Source: Agrilutibacter niabensis
GTDB taxonomy: Bacteria; Pseudomonadota; Gammaproteobacteria; Xanthomonadales; Xanthomonadaceae
DNA: 64,000 nt
Assembly: GCF_042657165.1 (NCBI RefSeq)
Contig: NZ_JBHSNJ010000002.1
Location: 212,589-276,588 of the forward strand
Direction of reading: 5' to 3'
The position numbers and the translations under genes were made by a program. Below are positions 41,097 through 49,360 of this stretch, piece by piece (the first letter of the stretch is position 1; the number at the start of each line of letters is the position of its first letter). Under the pieces are notes generated by a model. It ran no database searches, was not told where the DNA came from, and saw only the letters and a list, made by a program, of their open reading frames with translations.

Positions 41097-42464
41097 TCAG
41101 AACTTGTGCGCGCCGTGCGCGCCCAGGCTGGTCTGGTACTGCAGGGTGACGGCGTTGTCGCTGTCGTCGGCGTTGGGCTTGTCGTGACTGAGTTGCAGGC
41201 GGAACAGGCTGAACTCGCTGTTGCGCCAGGTCAGTTCGGCGGTATGGCGGTCCGGATCGAAATTGCTGGCGTAAGGACCATCGGAATCCGCCCACAGCTT
41301 GTCGTAGCGATAACCGACATCCCACAGGCGGTTGAGGCGATACACGCCTTCGACGTAACCGCCGCTGCGCGAACCGTCCCACGGCGACGTCAGCGTGGCG
41401 TCGTCCGGATCGACGAAGGTGCCATTGCGTTCGTCGCGGAAGTACTCGGTGCGCAGGGTGATGCCGCCGTCCTTGAAGTTGCCCTGCGGCGCCCACTTCC
41501 AGGTCGCGTCGGCCACGTACACCTTGGCATCGCCATTGAAGCCGTCCTCGCCCGCTTCGGTCTGCGTCTTCAGCATGGAGATCCCGGCAAGCCATGAGTT
41601 CTCGCTGCCGACATCGCCACCGACATGCGCGAACAGCGTGCGCGTACCGAGGCCGCCATCCTGTGCGCCGCCGCTGGGATAGTTCTGCCCGCGCAGCACT
41701 TCGCCGCCGAGTTCGACCAGCAGGCTGGTCGGCGCGACCCAGCGCAACTGCACGCCGTCGTCGCCGTACTGGCCACCGAGGAACGCCTGGTAGGCGAGCG
41801 GGCGGTCGAAGAAGTTGTCGGTGTGCGCGTGATGGCTGTTGAGATAACCGATGTTGGAGAAGAAGCGGCCCAGGCGCAGATTGAAGCCGGCCGGCAGCGC
41901 GGTGGTATCGACGTAGGCCTCTTCGACGCCCAGTCCGTCCTGGCCGTCCTCGCTTTCGACGGCGACGGTCAGCTGGCCGTAGAACTTGTCGTCGATGTTG
42001 GCGGCGAAGGAGACCTCGCTTTCGCCCAACGAGAATCCATCCGCGCTCGGACCGCCCTCGCCCGCCAGCGGGAAGCCGGCACGCACGTAACTGTCCGGAT
42101 CGAGCGAGTGATGCGAGTAGCTTCCGTTGAGGATGATGCTGATCGCGGGGTTGAAGGCGTTGGCATTGCTGCCACCACCACTGGCGCCAGCCGGTGCGGC
42201 CGCGGAGGTGGCTTCCGACTCCTGCGGTGCATCCGCGGCGAGCGCGTCGATCTCGGACTCGTCGCTGGTCGTGGGCAAGGCGGGAGCGGCTGGCGCTGCG
42301 GGAGCGGCCGCCACCGGCGCCTTCAGCGCCTGCAATTCGGCCTGAAGCGCCTTGACCTGGGCCTCGAGCGCCTCGATGCGGCGATCGGTAATCGGGTCAG
42401 CCGCGAATGCAGGCGAGGCAAGCACCGACAGCACGCACAGGGACAGGAGCGATTTCCGCATCAT
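41097..42464 (-). CDS. Zur-linked outer-membrane porin-like protein
   Basis: A 455-aa exported protein. The signal peptide (RKSLLSLCVLSVLASPAFAA) is followed by a short coiled coil (DRRIEALEAQVKALQAELQALK). An Ala/Pro linker then leads to a beta-barrel of about 330 residues with many alternating aromatic strands, ending in a short F-containing C-terminus (GAHGAHKF). The barrel resembles phosphate-selective or zinc-regulated porins (SHHSLDPDSY, NSHHAHTDNFFDRP are His-rich). As first gene of the operon with a Zur-like box upstream, it probably lets zinc cross the outer membrane. A TonB box is not seen. Confidence 0.82.
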   Translation of the reverse strand: MMRKSLLSLCVLSVLASPAFAADPITDRRIEALEAQVKALQAELQALKAPVAAAPAAPAAPALPTTSDESEIDALAADAPQESEATSAAAPAGASGGGSNANAFNPAISIILNGSYSHHSLDPDSYVRAGFPLAGEGGPSADGFSLGESEVSFAANIDDKFYGQLTVAVESEDGQDGLGVEEAYVDTTALPAGFNLRLGRFFSNIGYLNSHHAHTDNFFDRPLAYQAFLGGQYGDDGVQLRWVAPTSLLVELGGEVLRGQNYPSGGAQDGGLGTRTLFAHVGGDVGSENSWLAGISMLKTQTEAGEDGFNGDAKVYVADATWKWAPQGNFKDGGITLRTEYFRDERNGTFVDPDDATLTSPWDGSRSGGYVEGVYRLNRLWDVGYRYDKLWADSDGPYASNFDPDRHTAELTWRNSEFSLFRLQLSHDKPNADDSDNAVTLQYQTSLGAHGAHKF

Positions 42465-42485
42465 CGAACGCCTTTCCATCAGGAT

Positions 42486-42498
42486 GTAATAACATAAC
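42486..42498 (-). promoter_or_regulatory. Zur-like box upstream of the zinc operon
   Basis: On the minus strand the sequence reads GTTATG-T-TATTAC, two mismatches from the Zur core GTTATAnTATAAC. It is about 22 bp upstream of the porin-like gene's ATG. Confidence 0.55.
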
Positions 42499-42565
42499 AC
42501 TTATGCTGAACGGGTGATCAATCCCCGGCATTGGGCCCCCTCCCCTCGCCCGATTCGGCAAATAG

Positions 42566-42577
42566 GTGTATATGCAC
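42566..42577 (+). promoter_or_regulatory. Possible MarR self-operator
   Basis: GTGTATATGCAC is a near-palindrome that contains the ATG at 42572. Its place at the regulator's own start is typical for autorepression, but the motif is short. Confidence 0.25.
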
Positions 42578-43063
42578 TCAATGACTGAGGCCACGCTTCA
42601 TACCCCCCCTCCCAGCCCCTGCACCTGCTTCCGCCTGCGCAGGCTGGCCCGGCTGGTGAGCCAGCGCTATGACCGGGAGCTCGCCCCGGCCGGGCTCAAC
42701 ATCAACCAGTACTCGATCCTGCGCCGCGCCTCGCGCGAACCGCGTGCGATCGGCGAATTGGCGCGCGAGCTGGGCATGGACCGCACGACCCTCACCCGCG
42801 ATATCAAACCGCTGGCTGCGGCCGGTTGGGTCGACCTCGTTCCCGGCAGCGACGCACGCCAACGCCGCGTCGCCGTGACCTCTGCAGGCAAGGCAGTGAT
42901 CGCAGCGGCGCAGCCGTTGTGGCGCAAGGCGCAGGAAGCGATCGAAACGACCTTGGGTCCCGAAGGCATCGGCGCCCTGCACGGCCACCTCGATCACGCC
43001 ATGCAGCAACTCGAAGTCGGCCATCCCGCATTGAAGACGAAACGCACGAGTCATCTCGCATGA
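42572..43063 (+). CDS. MarR-family transcriptional regulator
   Basis: A 163-aa winged-helix regulator. The HTH region reads LNINQYSILRRASREPRAIG, then LARELGMDRTTLTRDIKPL, with the wing VPGSDARQRRVAVTSAG. A GTG at 42566 and ATGs at 42572 and 42581 are all possible starts. Cys residues in PCTCFRLRR at the N-terminus are of the type seen in a MarR subgroup with CxC near the start and could sense metal or oxidants. It overlaps the MFS gene as ATGA, which suggests that it controls that exporter. Confidence 0.87.
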   Translation: MHSMTEATLHTPPPSPCTCFRLRRLARLVSQRYDRELAPAGLNINQYSILRRASREPRAIGELARELGMDRTTLTRDIKPLAAAGWVDLVPGSDARQRRVAVTSAGKAVIAAAQPLWRKAQEAIETTLGPEGIGALHGHLDHAMQQLEVGHPALKTKRTSHLA

Positions 43064-44292
43064 ATCCGAGCTCGCATTCCCCGCGCTACTGGCCGCTGGT
43101 GCTGGCCGCCACCGCGACGCTGATGGTGACGATGGGCATCCGCCAGTCGATGGGGCTCTTCGTGAATCCGATCGTCAGCGCCACCGGCCTGGGCATCGCG
43201 CAGATCAGTTTCTCGCTGGCGATCGGGCAGTTCGTTTGGGGCGCGGTGCAGCCGCTGTTCGGCGCCGTGGCGGACCAGAAAGGGCCCGGGCGCGTGCTGG
43301 TGGCTGGCGGGCTGCTGCTGGTGGTGGGCACGGCGCTGGTGCCCTTCTTCGATTCGCAATGGGGCCTGCTGGTGACGCTGGGCGTGCTCACGGCCGCCGG
43401 CGCGGGCGCGGGCAGTTTCTCCGTGCTGATCGGCGCGACCGCGCAACATGTGCCCGCCGAAAGGCGCTCGATGGTGGGCGGCGTGATCAACGCCGGCGGT
43501 TCGCTGGGGCAGTTCCTGTTCGCGCCGTTCGTGCAGGCGCTGATCAGCGCCTTCGGCTGGGCCGCCGCGATGTGGACGCTGGCCGTCACCGCACTGTCCA
43601 CCTTGCCACTGGCGTGGCCGTTGCGGCGTCGCGACTCGTCCGCAGGCACGACCGCCGCTGCAACTGCCGTGGCACCGACAGGGATGACGCTGCGCGAACA
43701 ACTGGGCATCGCCCTGCGCGATCGCAGTTACTGGTGCCTGCACATCGGCTTCTTCACCTGCGGCGTGCACATCGCCTTCCTGGTGACGCACCTGCCGAAT
43801 GAAATCGCGCTCTGCGGCCTGTCGCCGCAGGTATCGGCGATCAGCCTCGGACTGATCGGACTGTTCAACATCGGCGGCAGTCTCGGCATCGGCTGGCTGG
43901 GGCAGCGCTATCGCATGAAGCACCTGCTCGCCCTGATGTACGCCAGCCGCGCGGCGCTGATCGCGGTCTATCTGGCGTCCCCGCCGACGCCGCTGACGTT
44001 CTTCCTGTTCGCGGCGGGCCTGGGCCTGACCTGGCTCGCCACGGTGCCGCCGACGGCGGGGCTGGTCGGCAAGCTGTTCGGACCGCGGTACCTGGGCACG
44101 CTGTTCGGGCTCACCCTGCTCTCGCACCAGGTCGGCGGCTTCCTCGGCGCATGGGTCGGCGGCCTGGTCGTCGAACGCTTCGGTGGCTATTCGTGGATGT
44201 GGTACGCGGACATCGCGCTTGCACTGCTTGCGGCGGCCGCCAACCTGCCGATCCGCGAATCCAGGGTCGTGCTGCGACCGGCAACGGCCTGA
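43060..44292 (+). CDS. MFS transporter (OFA/UhpT-like)
   Basis: A 410-aa permease with 12 predicted helices. The first membrane helix contains TLMVTMGIRQSMGLFVNPI, common in MFS members of the OFA or CynX-like type (oxalate, formate or cyanate-related). The loop between helices 2 and 3 reads GAVADQKGPGRVL, matching the MFS signature. It is translationally coupled to the MarR gene (ATGA), the standard layout for a drug or metabolite exporter under self-control. Substrate unknown. Confidence 0.85.
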   Translation: MNPSSHSPRYWPLVLAATATLMVTMGIRQSMGLFVNPIVSATGLGIAQISFSLAIGQFVWGAVQPLFGAVADQKGPGRVLVAGGLLLVVGTALVPFFDSQWGLLVTLGVLTAAGAGAGSFSVLIGATAQHVPAERRSMVGGVINAGGSLGQFLFAPFVQALISAFGWAAAMWTLAVTALSTLPLAWPLRRRDSSAGTTAAATAVAPTGMTLREQLGIALRDRSYWCLHIGFFTCGVHIAFLVTHLPNEIALCGLSPQVSAISLGLIGLFNIGGSLGIGWLGQRYRMKHLLALMYASRAALIAVYLASPPTPLTFFLFAAGLGLTWLATVPPTAGLVGKLFGPRYLGTLFGLTLLSHQVGGFLGAWVGGLVVERFGGYSWMWYADIALALLAAAANLPIRESRVVLRPATA

Positions 44293-44325
44293 ATGGCGAG
44301 TCGAAGCGAAACCCGCTCCAAGCGG

Positions 44326-44697
44326 CTACCAGCGGCCCTTGCGACGATTCCAGCGATACAGGCGCCGCGCGAACCAGTCGTAGGCGGCCCGCACCGCGCG
44401 CCGGAGCACCGGTAGCGCCGCCAGGCGGCCCAGCCAGCGCTGCCCAGGCGTATCGCGCCACAGTATCGAGAAGGCGTCCGCGCCAACATGGATGCGGCCA
44501 TCGGCATCGCGGACGTACAGGCGCTCGCGCACCTGTTCGAGATCGGCGCCGACTTCCGCCGCCGCATCCGGGTTGGCGTGCACGTCGATCCATTCGATCC
44601 CGCACGCGCCCATCCGTCCCTGCTGCGCCTCGACGCCATTGCGGCACACGGGGCACGCGCTGTTGTAGTAGACCTTGGTCGCGGGCGCATCGCTCAT
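44326..44697 (-). CDS. DCC-family (DUF393) thiol-disulfide-like protein
   Basis: A 123-aa protein whose N-terminal motif YYNSACPVCRNGV supplies the DxxCxxC/CxxC redox-like pair that names the DCC family. The next parts IEWIDVHANPD and LYVRDADGRIHVGADAF are standard. The C-terminus has a basic amphipathic region (RLYRWNRRKGRW). It follows zur by 19 bp and gltX, so the three may be one operon. The function of the family is poorly known. Confidence 0.83.
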   Translation of the reverse strand: MSDAPATKVYYNSACPVCRNGVEAQQGRMGACGIEWIDVHANPDAAAEVGADLEQVRERLYVRDADGRIHVGADAFSILWRDTPGQRWLGRLAALPVLRRAVRAAYDWFARRLYRWNRRKGRW

Positions 44698-44716
44698 GCC
44701 GTGGCCGCCGCGTGCG

Positions 44717-45214
44717 TCACTGCGTCGACGTCGCCTGCGCCGCGCAGTCCGCGCACAGGCCGTGCACCTCCAGCGTCTGCGCCTGCGGCACGAATCCCAG
44801 CGCGCGCGCGCTCGCATCGAGCGAGGCGACGATGCGGGGATCTTCGAGTTCGGTCGCCGACTGGCAGCTGTCGCAGATCAGGAACGGCACCGCGTGCGCG
44901 GCGCTGCCTGGATGGTGGCAGCCGACATAGGCGTTGATCGAGGCGAGCTTGTGGATGAAACCGTGCTCGAGCAGGAAGTCCAGCGCGCGGTACACCGTCG
45001 GCGGCGCGGCGGCATCGTGCGTCGTCTTCATCTGGTCGAGCAGGTCATAGGCCTTGATCGGCCGGCCGGCGTCCGCGATCAACCGCAATGCGTTGGCGCG
45101 GATCGGCGTCAGGCGCAGGCCGCGCTGCTCGCACGCACGCTCGACCTCGCGCACGAAGCCGTCGCCATCGTGGACGTGGTGTTTCGGATCGGTGCAGGCG
45201 TGCGAGTGGGCCAT
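44717..45214 (-). CDS. zur: Zinc uptake regulator of the Fur family
   Basis: A 165-aa Fur-family repressor. The N-terminus is His-rich (MAHSHACTDPKHHVHDGDG), an addition relative to classical Zur. The winged helix covers PIRANALRLIADAGRPIKAYDLL and TVYRALDFLLEHGFIHKL. Zinc sites are probable at CHHPGSAAH, CDSC (structural pair) and the CADC near the end. It sits 3 kb from znuA/znuB and next to no other iron genes, so it is best called Zur. It would repress the operons with the Zur-like boxes at 39343 and 42486 when zinc is plentiful. Confidence 0.86.
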   Translation of the reverse strand: MAHSHACTDPKHHVHDGDGFVREVERACEQRGLRLTPIRANALRLIADAGRPIKAYDLLDQMKTTHDAAAPPTVYRALDFLLEHGFIHKLASINAYVGCHHPGSAAHAVPFLICDSCQSATELEDPRIVASLDASARALGFVPQAQTLEVHGLCADCAAQATSTQ

Positions 45215-45241
45215 CGCGGCTCCCGGGGGGACTACCCCGAT

Positions 45242-46648
45242 TTAGGCTCCGACCGGCAGTTTTGCAAGGGCCGCGTCGATGCGCGCGACCGCTTCGCCCT
45301 GCCCTGCCAGGTAGACGGTGTGGGAAATATCCGGGCTGACCTGCGTGCCGGTGATCGCCACGCGCAGGGGCTGGGCGACCTTGCCCATGCCGATGCCGAG
45401 CGCTTCGGCGGTCTCGTGCAACGCGGCGGACACCGATTCGACGCTCCACGACGGCAGCTTCGCCAGGCGCTCGCGCGCGTCGGTGAGCGGTGCCTGCGCA
45501 GCGGCAGTGAGATGCTTGGCGACCGCCGCGTCATCGTACCGGGTCAGCGGGTGGAACCACACCGCGGCGCGCTCCGCCATGTCCTTCAAGGTCTGCACGC
45601 GATCGCGCAGGGCCACGACGATGTCGGCCGGCCTCGGCCCCCTGGCGAGGTCGTAGCCGTTGTTCGCAAGGTGCCACTCGAGATGGCCGGCAACTTCGTT
45701 CGGGTCGTCGCTCTTCAGGTACTGCTGGTTGAGCCAGCCAAGCTTGGCGGAGTCCAGGCGCGACGCCTTCGCATTCACGTCCTTGAGGTCGAACAGCGAG
45801 GTCATCTCGGCGATCGAGAAGATCTCCTGGTCGCCGTGCGACCAGCCCAGCCGCACCAGGTAGTTCAGCAGCGCATGCGGCAGGTAGCCGGCGTCGCGGT
45901 ACTGCATCACGTCGGCCGCGCCGGTGCGCTTGGAGAGCTTGGCGCCCTGCTCGTCGAGGATCATCGGCAGGTGCGCGAAATGCGGCACCGGCTTGCCGAG
46001 CGCGCGATAGATGTTGATCTGCCGCGGCGTATTGTTGACGTGGTCGTCGCCACGCACCACGTCGGTGATGCCCATGTCGATGTCGTCGACCACGACGGCG
46101 AAGTTGTAGGTCGGATAGCCGTCGGAACGGAAGATGACGAGGTCGTCGAGCTCGGTGTTGCTGATCTCGATGCGGCCCTTGACCTTGTCTTCCCATGCCA
46201 CCGCGCCGTCGAGCGGGTTCTTGAAGCGGATGACGCGGTTGGGATCGTCGCGGAAGCCGGCGTCCTGTTCGCGATAGGCGCCGTTGTAGCGCGGCTTCTC
46301 GTTCTTCGCCATCGCCGCTTCGCGCATGGCTTCGAGTTCTTCCTTGGTCTCGTAGGCGTAGTACGCGTGACCAAGACCGACGAGCTGCTCGGCAACTTCG
46401 CGGTAGCGATCGAGGCGATGGGTCTGGTAGATCGGGCCTTCGTCGTAGTCCAGGCCCAGCCACTGCATGGCATCGAGGATCGCGTCGATCGCCGCCTGGG
46501 TGCTGCGCTCCCGATCGGTGTCTTCGATGCGCAGGACGAACTGACCGCCACGACGACGTGACTCCAGCCAGCAGTACAGCGCAGTGCGCGCGCCACCGAT
46601 GTGCAGGTAACCGGTGGGACTGGGAGCGAAGCGGGTGCGGCAGGTCAT
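45242..46648 (-). CDS. gltX: Glutamyl-tRNA synthetase
   Basis: A 468-aa class I aminoacyl-tRNA synthetase that attaches Glu to tRNA-Glu. The HIGH-type motif is FAPSPTGYLHIGGART and the KMSKS-type motif is AKLSKRTGA. The length and the anticodon-binding C-terminus (about 320-468) match the discriminating form. It is followed 27 bp later by zur on the same strand. Confidence 0.96.
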   Translation of the reverse strand: MTCRTRFAPSPTGYLHIGGARTALYCWLESRRRGGQFVLRIEDTDRERSTQAAIDAILDAMQWLGLDYDEGPIYQTHRLDRYREVAEQLVGLGHAYYAYETKEELEAMREAAMAKNEKPRYNGAYREQDAGFRDDPNRVIRFKNPLDGAVAWEDKVKGRIEISNTELDDLVIFRSDGYPTYNFAVVVDDIDMGITDVVRGDDHVNNTPRQINIYRALGKPVPHFAHLPMILDEQGAKLSKRTGAADVMQYRDAGYLPHALLNYLVRLGWSHGDQEIFSIAEMTSLFDLKDVNAKASRLDSAKLGWLNQQYLKSDDPNEVAGHLEWHLANNGYDLARGPRPADIVVALRDRVQTLKDMAERAAVWFHPLTRYDDAAVAKHLTAAAQAPLTDARERLAKLPSWSVESVSAALHETAEALGIGMGKVAQPLRVAITGTQVSPDISHTVYLAGQGEAVARIDAALAKLPVGA

Positions 46649-46759
46649 GGCGGTGCTACGGCGGATGCGGAATCCGGGATTTTACTGGTTACGCGCGGCG
46701 GCTGCCCCGCTTTCCGGGCGACGCGCCGGGCCCGCACTGGCTCCGCTTACAATTCGGCC

Positions 46760-47491
46760 ATGCCCACGCTCTTCATCTCCGACCTCCACCTCGACGCCGA
46801 ACGCCCGCAGGTCACCGAACTCTTCGGCCGCTTCCTGCACGACGAAGCCCGCAAGGCCGATGCGCTCTACATCCTCGGCGACCTGTTCGAGGCCTGGGTG
46901 GGCGATGACGATCCGTCGGAGACCGGCGCCTTCGTGGCCCGCGAATTGCAAGCGCTCGGCGCGGCCGGCGTGCCGGTGTATTTCATGCGGGGCAACCGCG
47001 ATTTCCTCCTAGGCGACGCCTATGCGCGCACGGCGGGCATGACGGTCCTGCCCGATCCGGCGGTGGTGGCGCTGTATGGCCGGCCCACGCTGCTGATGCA
47101 CGGCGACACCCTGTGCACGGGCGATGTCGCCTACCAGCAATTCCGCGCCCAGGTCCGCAATCCGGCGTGGCAGCAGCAGTTCCTGTCGCAGCCGCTGGCG
47201 GCGCGGGTGGCGTTCGCACAGCAGGCGCGCGCCGCGAGCAAGGCGCACCAGGCCGGGCTGCAGGACAAGGGCGCGATGGAAACCATCACCGACGTCACCC
47301 CGGAAACGGTGGCCGCCACGATGTCCCGCTTCGGGATCCAGCGCCTGATCCACGGCCATACGCATCGTCCGGCGATCCACGACCTCGACATCGACGGCCA
47401 CGCGCACCAGCGCATCGTGCTGGGCGACTGGTACGACCAGGGCTCGGTGCTGCGCGTTTCTCCGGATGGCGTCCAGCTGGAGGCGTTGTAG
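46760..47491 (+). CDS. lpxH: UDP-2,3-diacylglucosamine hydrolase
   Basis: A 243-aa metallophosphoesterase of lipid A synthesis that cleaves UDP-2,3-diacylglucosamine to lipid X and UMP at the inner membrane. Motifs: ISDLHLDAERP, LGDLFEAWVGDDD, GNRDFLLG, MHGDTLCTGDVAYQQFR and HGHTHRPAIHD. The length is close to E. coli LpxH (240). It diverges from gltX. This is an essential gene of the outer membrane in this group. Confidence 0.95.
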   Translation: MPTLFISDLHLDAERPQVTELFGRFLHDEARKADALYILGDLFEAWVGDDDPSETGAFVARELQALGAAGVPVYFMRGNRDFLLGDAYARTAGMTVLPDPAVVALYGRPTLLMHGDTLCTGDVAYQQFRAQVRNPAWQQQFLSQPLAARVAFAQQARAASKAHQAGLQDKGAMETITDVTPETVAATMSRFGIQRLIHGHTHRPAIHDLDIDGHAHQRIVLGDWYDQGSVLRVSPDGVQLEAL

Positions 47492-47545
47492 CGTTGCAGC
47501 TGCGATTCCCGCTGCTTGCCTCCTGCCTACACCGACCGTCGGCGA

Positions 47546-47881
47546 TTACAGGTCCGCCATTAGCGGATCGCCGACCACCCCGTATTCGATGGGCTGGCGC
47601 GCATAGAACAAGCGCAGCTCCTCCGCCTTGAGCAATTCGAGGAGCAGGTCCGCCTCGCTTGGGGTGACGATGAACTCGACCAGCACCGGCTCTTCGCCGG
47701 CCAGTTCAAAGAAATGCTGCTCGTGCAGTTTTCCATGGCGGCCGAAGCCGGACATGGCCTTGAACGCCGAGCCGCCGTGGATACCCAGTTTCCTTGCCCG
47801 ATCGAGCAGCCATTCGTAAATCGGCAGACCTTGGTGCCTGCGGTTCTCGTAGGTGTAAAGCCGTAGATGGAAGCCTTTCAT
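47546..47881 (-). CDS. DUF190-family protein
   Basis: A 111-aa protein with the conserved start LRLYTYENRRHQGLPIYEWLL and the block KLGIHGGSAFKAMSGFG. It ends in a beta-rich region (PVLVEFIVTPSEADLLLELL), all typical of DUF190 (PII-like fold). Family members lie next to fluoride-exporter (crcB) or potassium genes in other bacteria; neither is nearby here. Role unknown. Confidence 0.85.
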   Translation of the reverse strand: MKGFHLRLYTYENRRHQGLPIYEWLLDRARKLGIHGGSAFKAMSGFGRHGKLHEQHFFELAGEEPVLVEFIVTPSEADLLLELLKAEELRLFYARQPIEYGVVGDPLMADL

Positions 47882-47917
47882 ACGGACCTCGAAGCATTGG
47901 TGGCATCTGTCCGGGCG

Positions 47918-48430
47918 TTATTTCGCCGCTTCCGCGCAGCCCTTGTACGTAGTGCCGCCGTAGATGAAGGTCGACATGAATTGGTAGCGGTTGTCGGACA
48001 TGCCATCGCTGCATTCACCGGGCGTGATGCCCAGATGGAACTCGGCGCCACCGTCCTGCCCCACGAACACGAAGCCGACCAGCGATGGCACGCGGCGTCC
48101 GCGCATGGTCTTGCCCGCCTGGTCGTCCGGCGTGGTGAACACGAGGGTGTCGCCATCCACGCGCGCGCCCCAGAACGGCTCGGTGCCGAAGGCGCGCCAG
48201 GCCAGTACCGGTTCGTTTTCCTGCCCGGCCGAACGCTTGCCCTGTGCAGGTTCCGGCGGCGTGGGCGACGAGGACTGCGCAGGATCGGTCGTGGTCATGG
48301 CGGGTGCCTCATCGGTTGTTGCGGCCTGCGATTCCGGGGGCGGCGTTGGAGCCTGCGTCGTGCGCGGACAGCCGGCCACCAGGGCGGCGGCGATGCAGAG
48401 GAAGGCGATTGCAGGGGTTTGGCTACGCAT
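47918..48430 (-). CDS. Lipoprotein with COG3650-like domain
   Basis: A 170-aa lipoprotein. The signal and lipobox are MRSQTPAIAFLCIAAALVAGC. A long Thr/Pro/Ala-rich stretch runs to about residue 70. The C-terminal domain (WRAFGTEPFWGARVDGDTL, GRRVPSLVGFVFVGQDGG, ITPGECSDGMSD) matches a family of membrane lipoproteins of unknown role; E. coli YajG-like or META-like proteins share the GTEPFW motif. The start at 48430 has a GGAG ribosome site at a good distance. Envelope-associated; function unknown. Confidence 0.78.
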   Translation of the reverse strand: MRSQTPAIAFLCIAAALVAGCPRTTQAPTPPPESQAATTDEAPAMTTTDPAQSSSPTPPEPAQGKRSAGQENEPVLAWRAFGTEPFWGARVDGDTLVFTTPDDQAGKTMRGRRVPSLVGFVFVGQDGGAEFHLGITPGECSDGMSDNRYQFMSTFIYGGTTYKGCAEAAK

Positions 48431-48527
48431 GTGCATGCTCCATCGGAATCGGCGAAAACTAGCTACGCCAGCGTTAGCGAGCGGTGATTGAAGGAAGGGG
48501 CACTCCTCGCAGCATCGAGCAAGTGCG

Positions 48528-49343
48528 TTAGCGTTCGACTGCGGCGGCTTCGGCCTGCAAGGTCTGCAACTCGTCAGCGTCGAAGCCCGCCGCCAGACGT
48601 GCGTCGGTGTTGAAAGGACCATGCAGCACGCCGCCCGCATATTCCCGCAGCAGTTCGCGGAAGCGCGGGGCTGGGTCCACGCCCGCCTGCTGGCAATGCC
48701 AGCGGTACCAGCGTGAACCGGCGGCGACATGCGCGACTTCCTCGGGCAGGATGACCTCGAGGATGGCAACGGTCGCCTCATCGCCGAGCGATCGCAGCTT
48801 GGCGATCATCCCTGGCGTGACGTCGAGTCCGCGCGCTTCGAGCACGCGCGGCACCAGCGCCATGCGCGCGAGGCCGTCGTGCGCGGTCTTCTCCGCCATT
48901 TCCCACAGGCCGTTGTGCGCGTCGAAGTCGCCGTAGTCGTGGCCGAGCTGCCGGAGGCGCTCGCGCAACAGTGCGAAGTGGCGCGCTTCGTCGTCGGCGA
49001 CGCCAACCCAGTCGGCGTAGAACGCAGCCGGCAGCCCACGGAACCGGTACGCGGCATCCCAGGCAAGGTCGATGGCGTTGAACTCGATATGTGCGACGGC
49101 ATGCACGAAGGCGGCCAGCCCCTCCTTGGTGCCGAAGCCACGGCGTGGCAGTTCACGCGGATGCACGAGCTTCGGCCGCGCGGGACGGCCGGGCATGCGG
49201 ACCGGTTGCGGCGCCGGCGCATTCCCGGGAATCGACAGCTCGCCGCGCCGGAACGCTTCGGCGGCGGCGAAGGTCCGGCCGAGCTTTTCTTCCGGCGTGG
49301 CGGCGTCAAGGCACGCGCGTGCTTCTTCGAACAACGTGCCCAT
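48528..49343 (-). CDS. DUF455 ferritin-like protein
   Basis: A 271-aa protein of the ferritin-like DUF455 family. The helix pair HAVAHIEFNAIDLAWDAAYR and DWVGVADDEARHFALL carry E and H residues of a probable di-metal site, with further EEVAHVAAGSRWY near 225. It lies 17 bp after purF on the same strand and so ends the fol-pur operon. Oxidase-like or hydroxylase activity is expected, but the substrate is unknown. Members of this family lie near tRNA-modification MiaE-like proteins in structural classifications. Confidence 0.85.
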   Translation of the reverse strand: MGTLFEEARACLDAATPEEKLGRTFAAAEAFRRGELSIPGNAPAPQPVRMPGRPARPKLVHPRELPRRGFGTKEGLAAFVHAVAHIEFNAIDLAWDAAYRFRGLPAAFYADWVGVADDEARHFALLRERLRQLGHDYGDFDAHNGLWEMAEKTAHDGLARMALVPRVLEARGLDVTPGMIAKLRSLGDEATVAILEVILPEEVAHVAAGSRWYRWHCQQAGVDPAPRFRELLREYAGGVLHGPFNTDARLAAGFDADELQTLQAEAAAVER

Positions 49344-49360
49344 CAGGTTCGTATGGTCCG

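Noticed and set aside
38906..42464. A hidden znuC ATPase within the zinc operon
   Set aside because: No Walker A or ABC signature is found in any frame between 38.9 and 42.5 kb.
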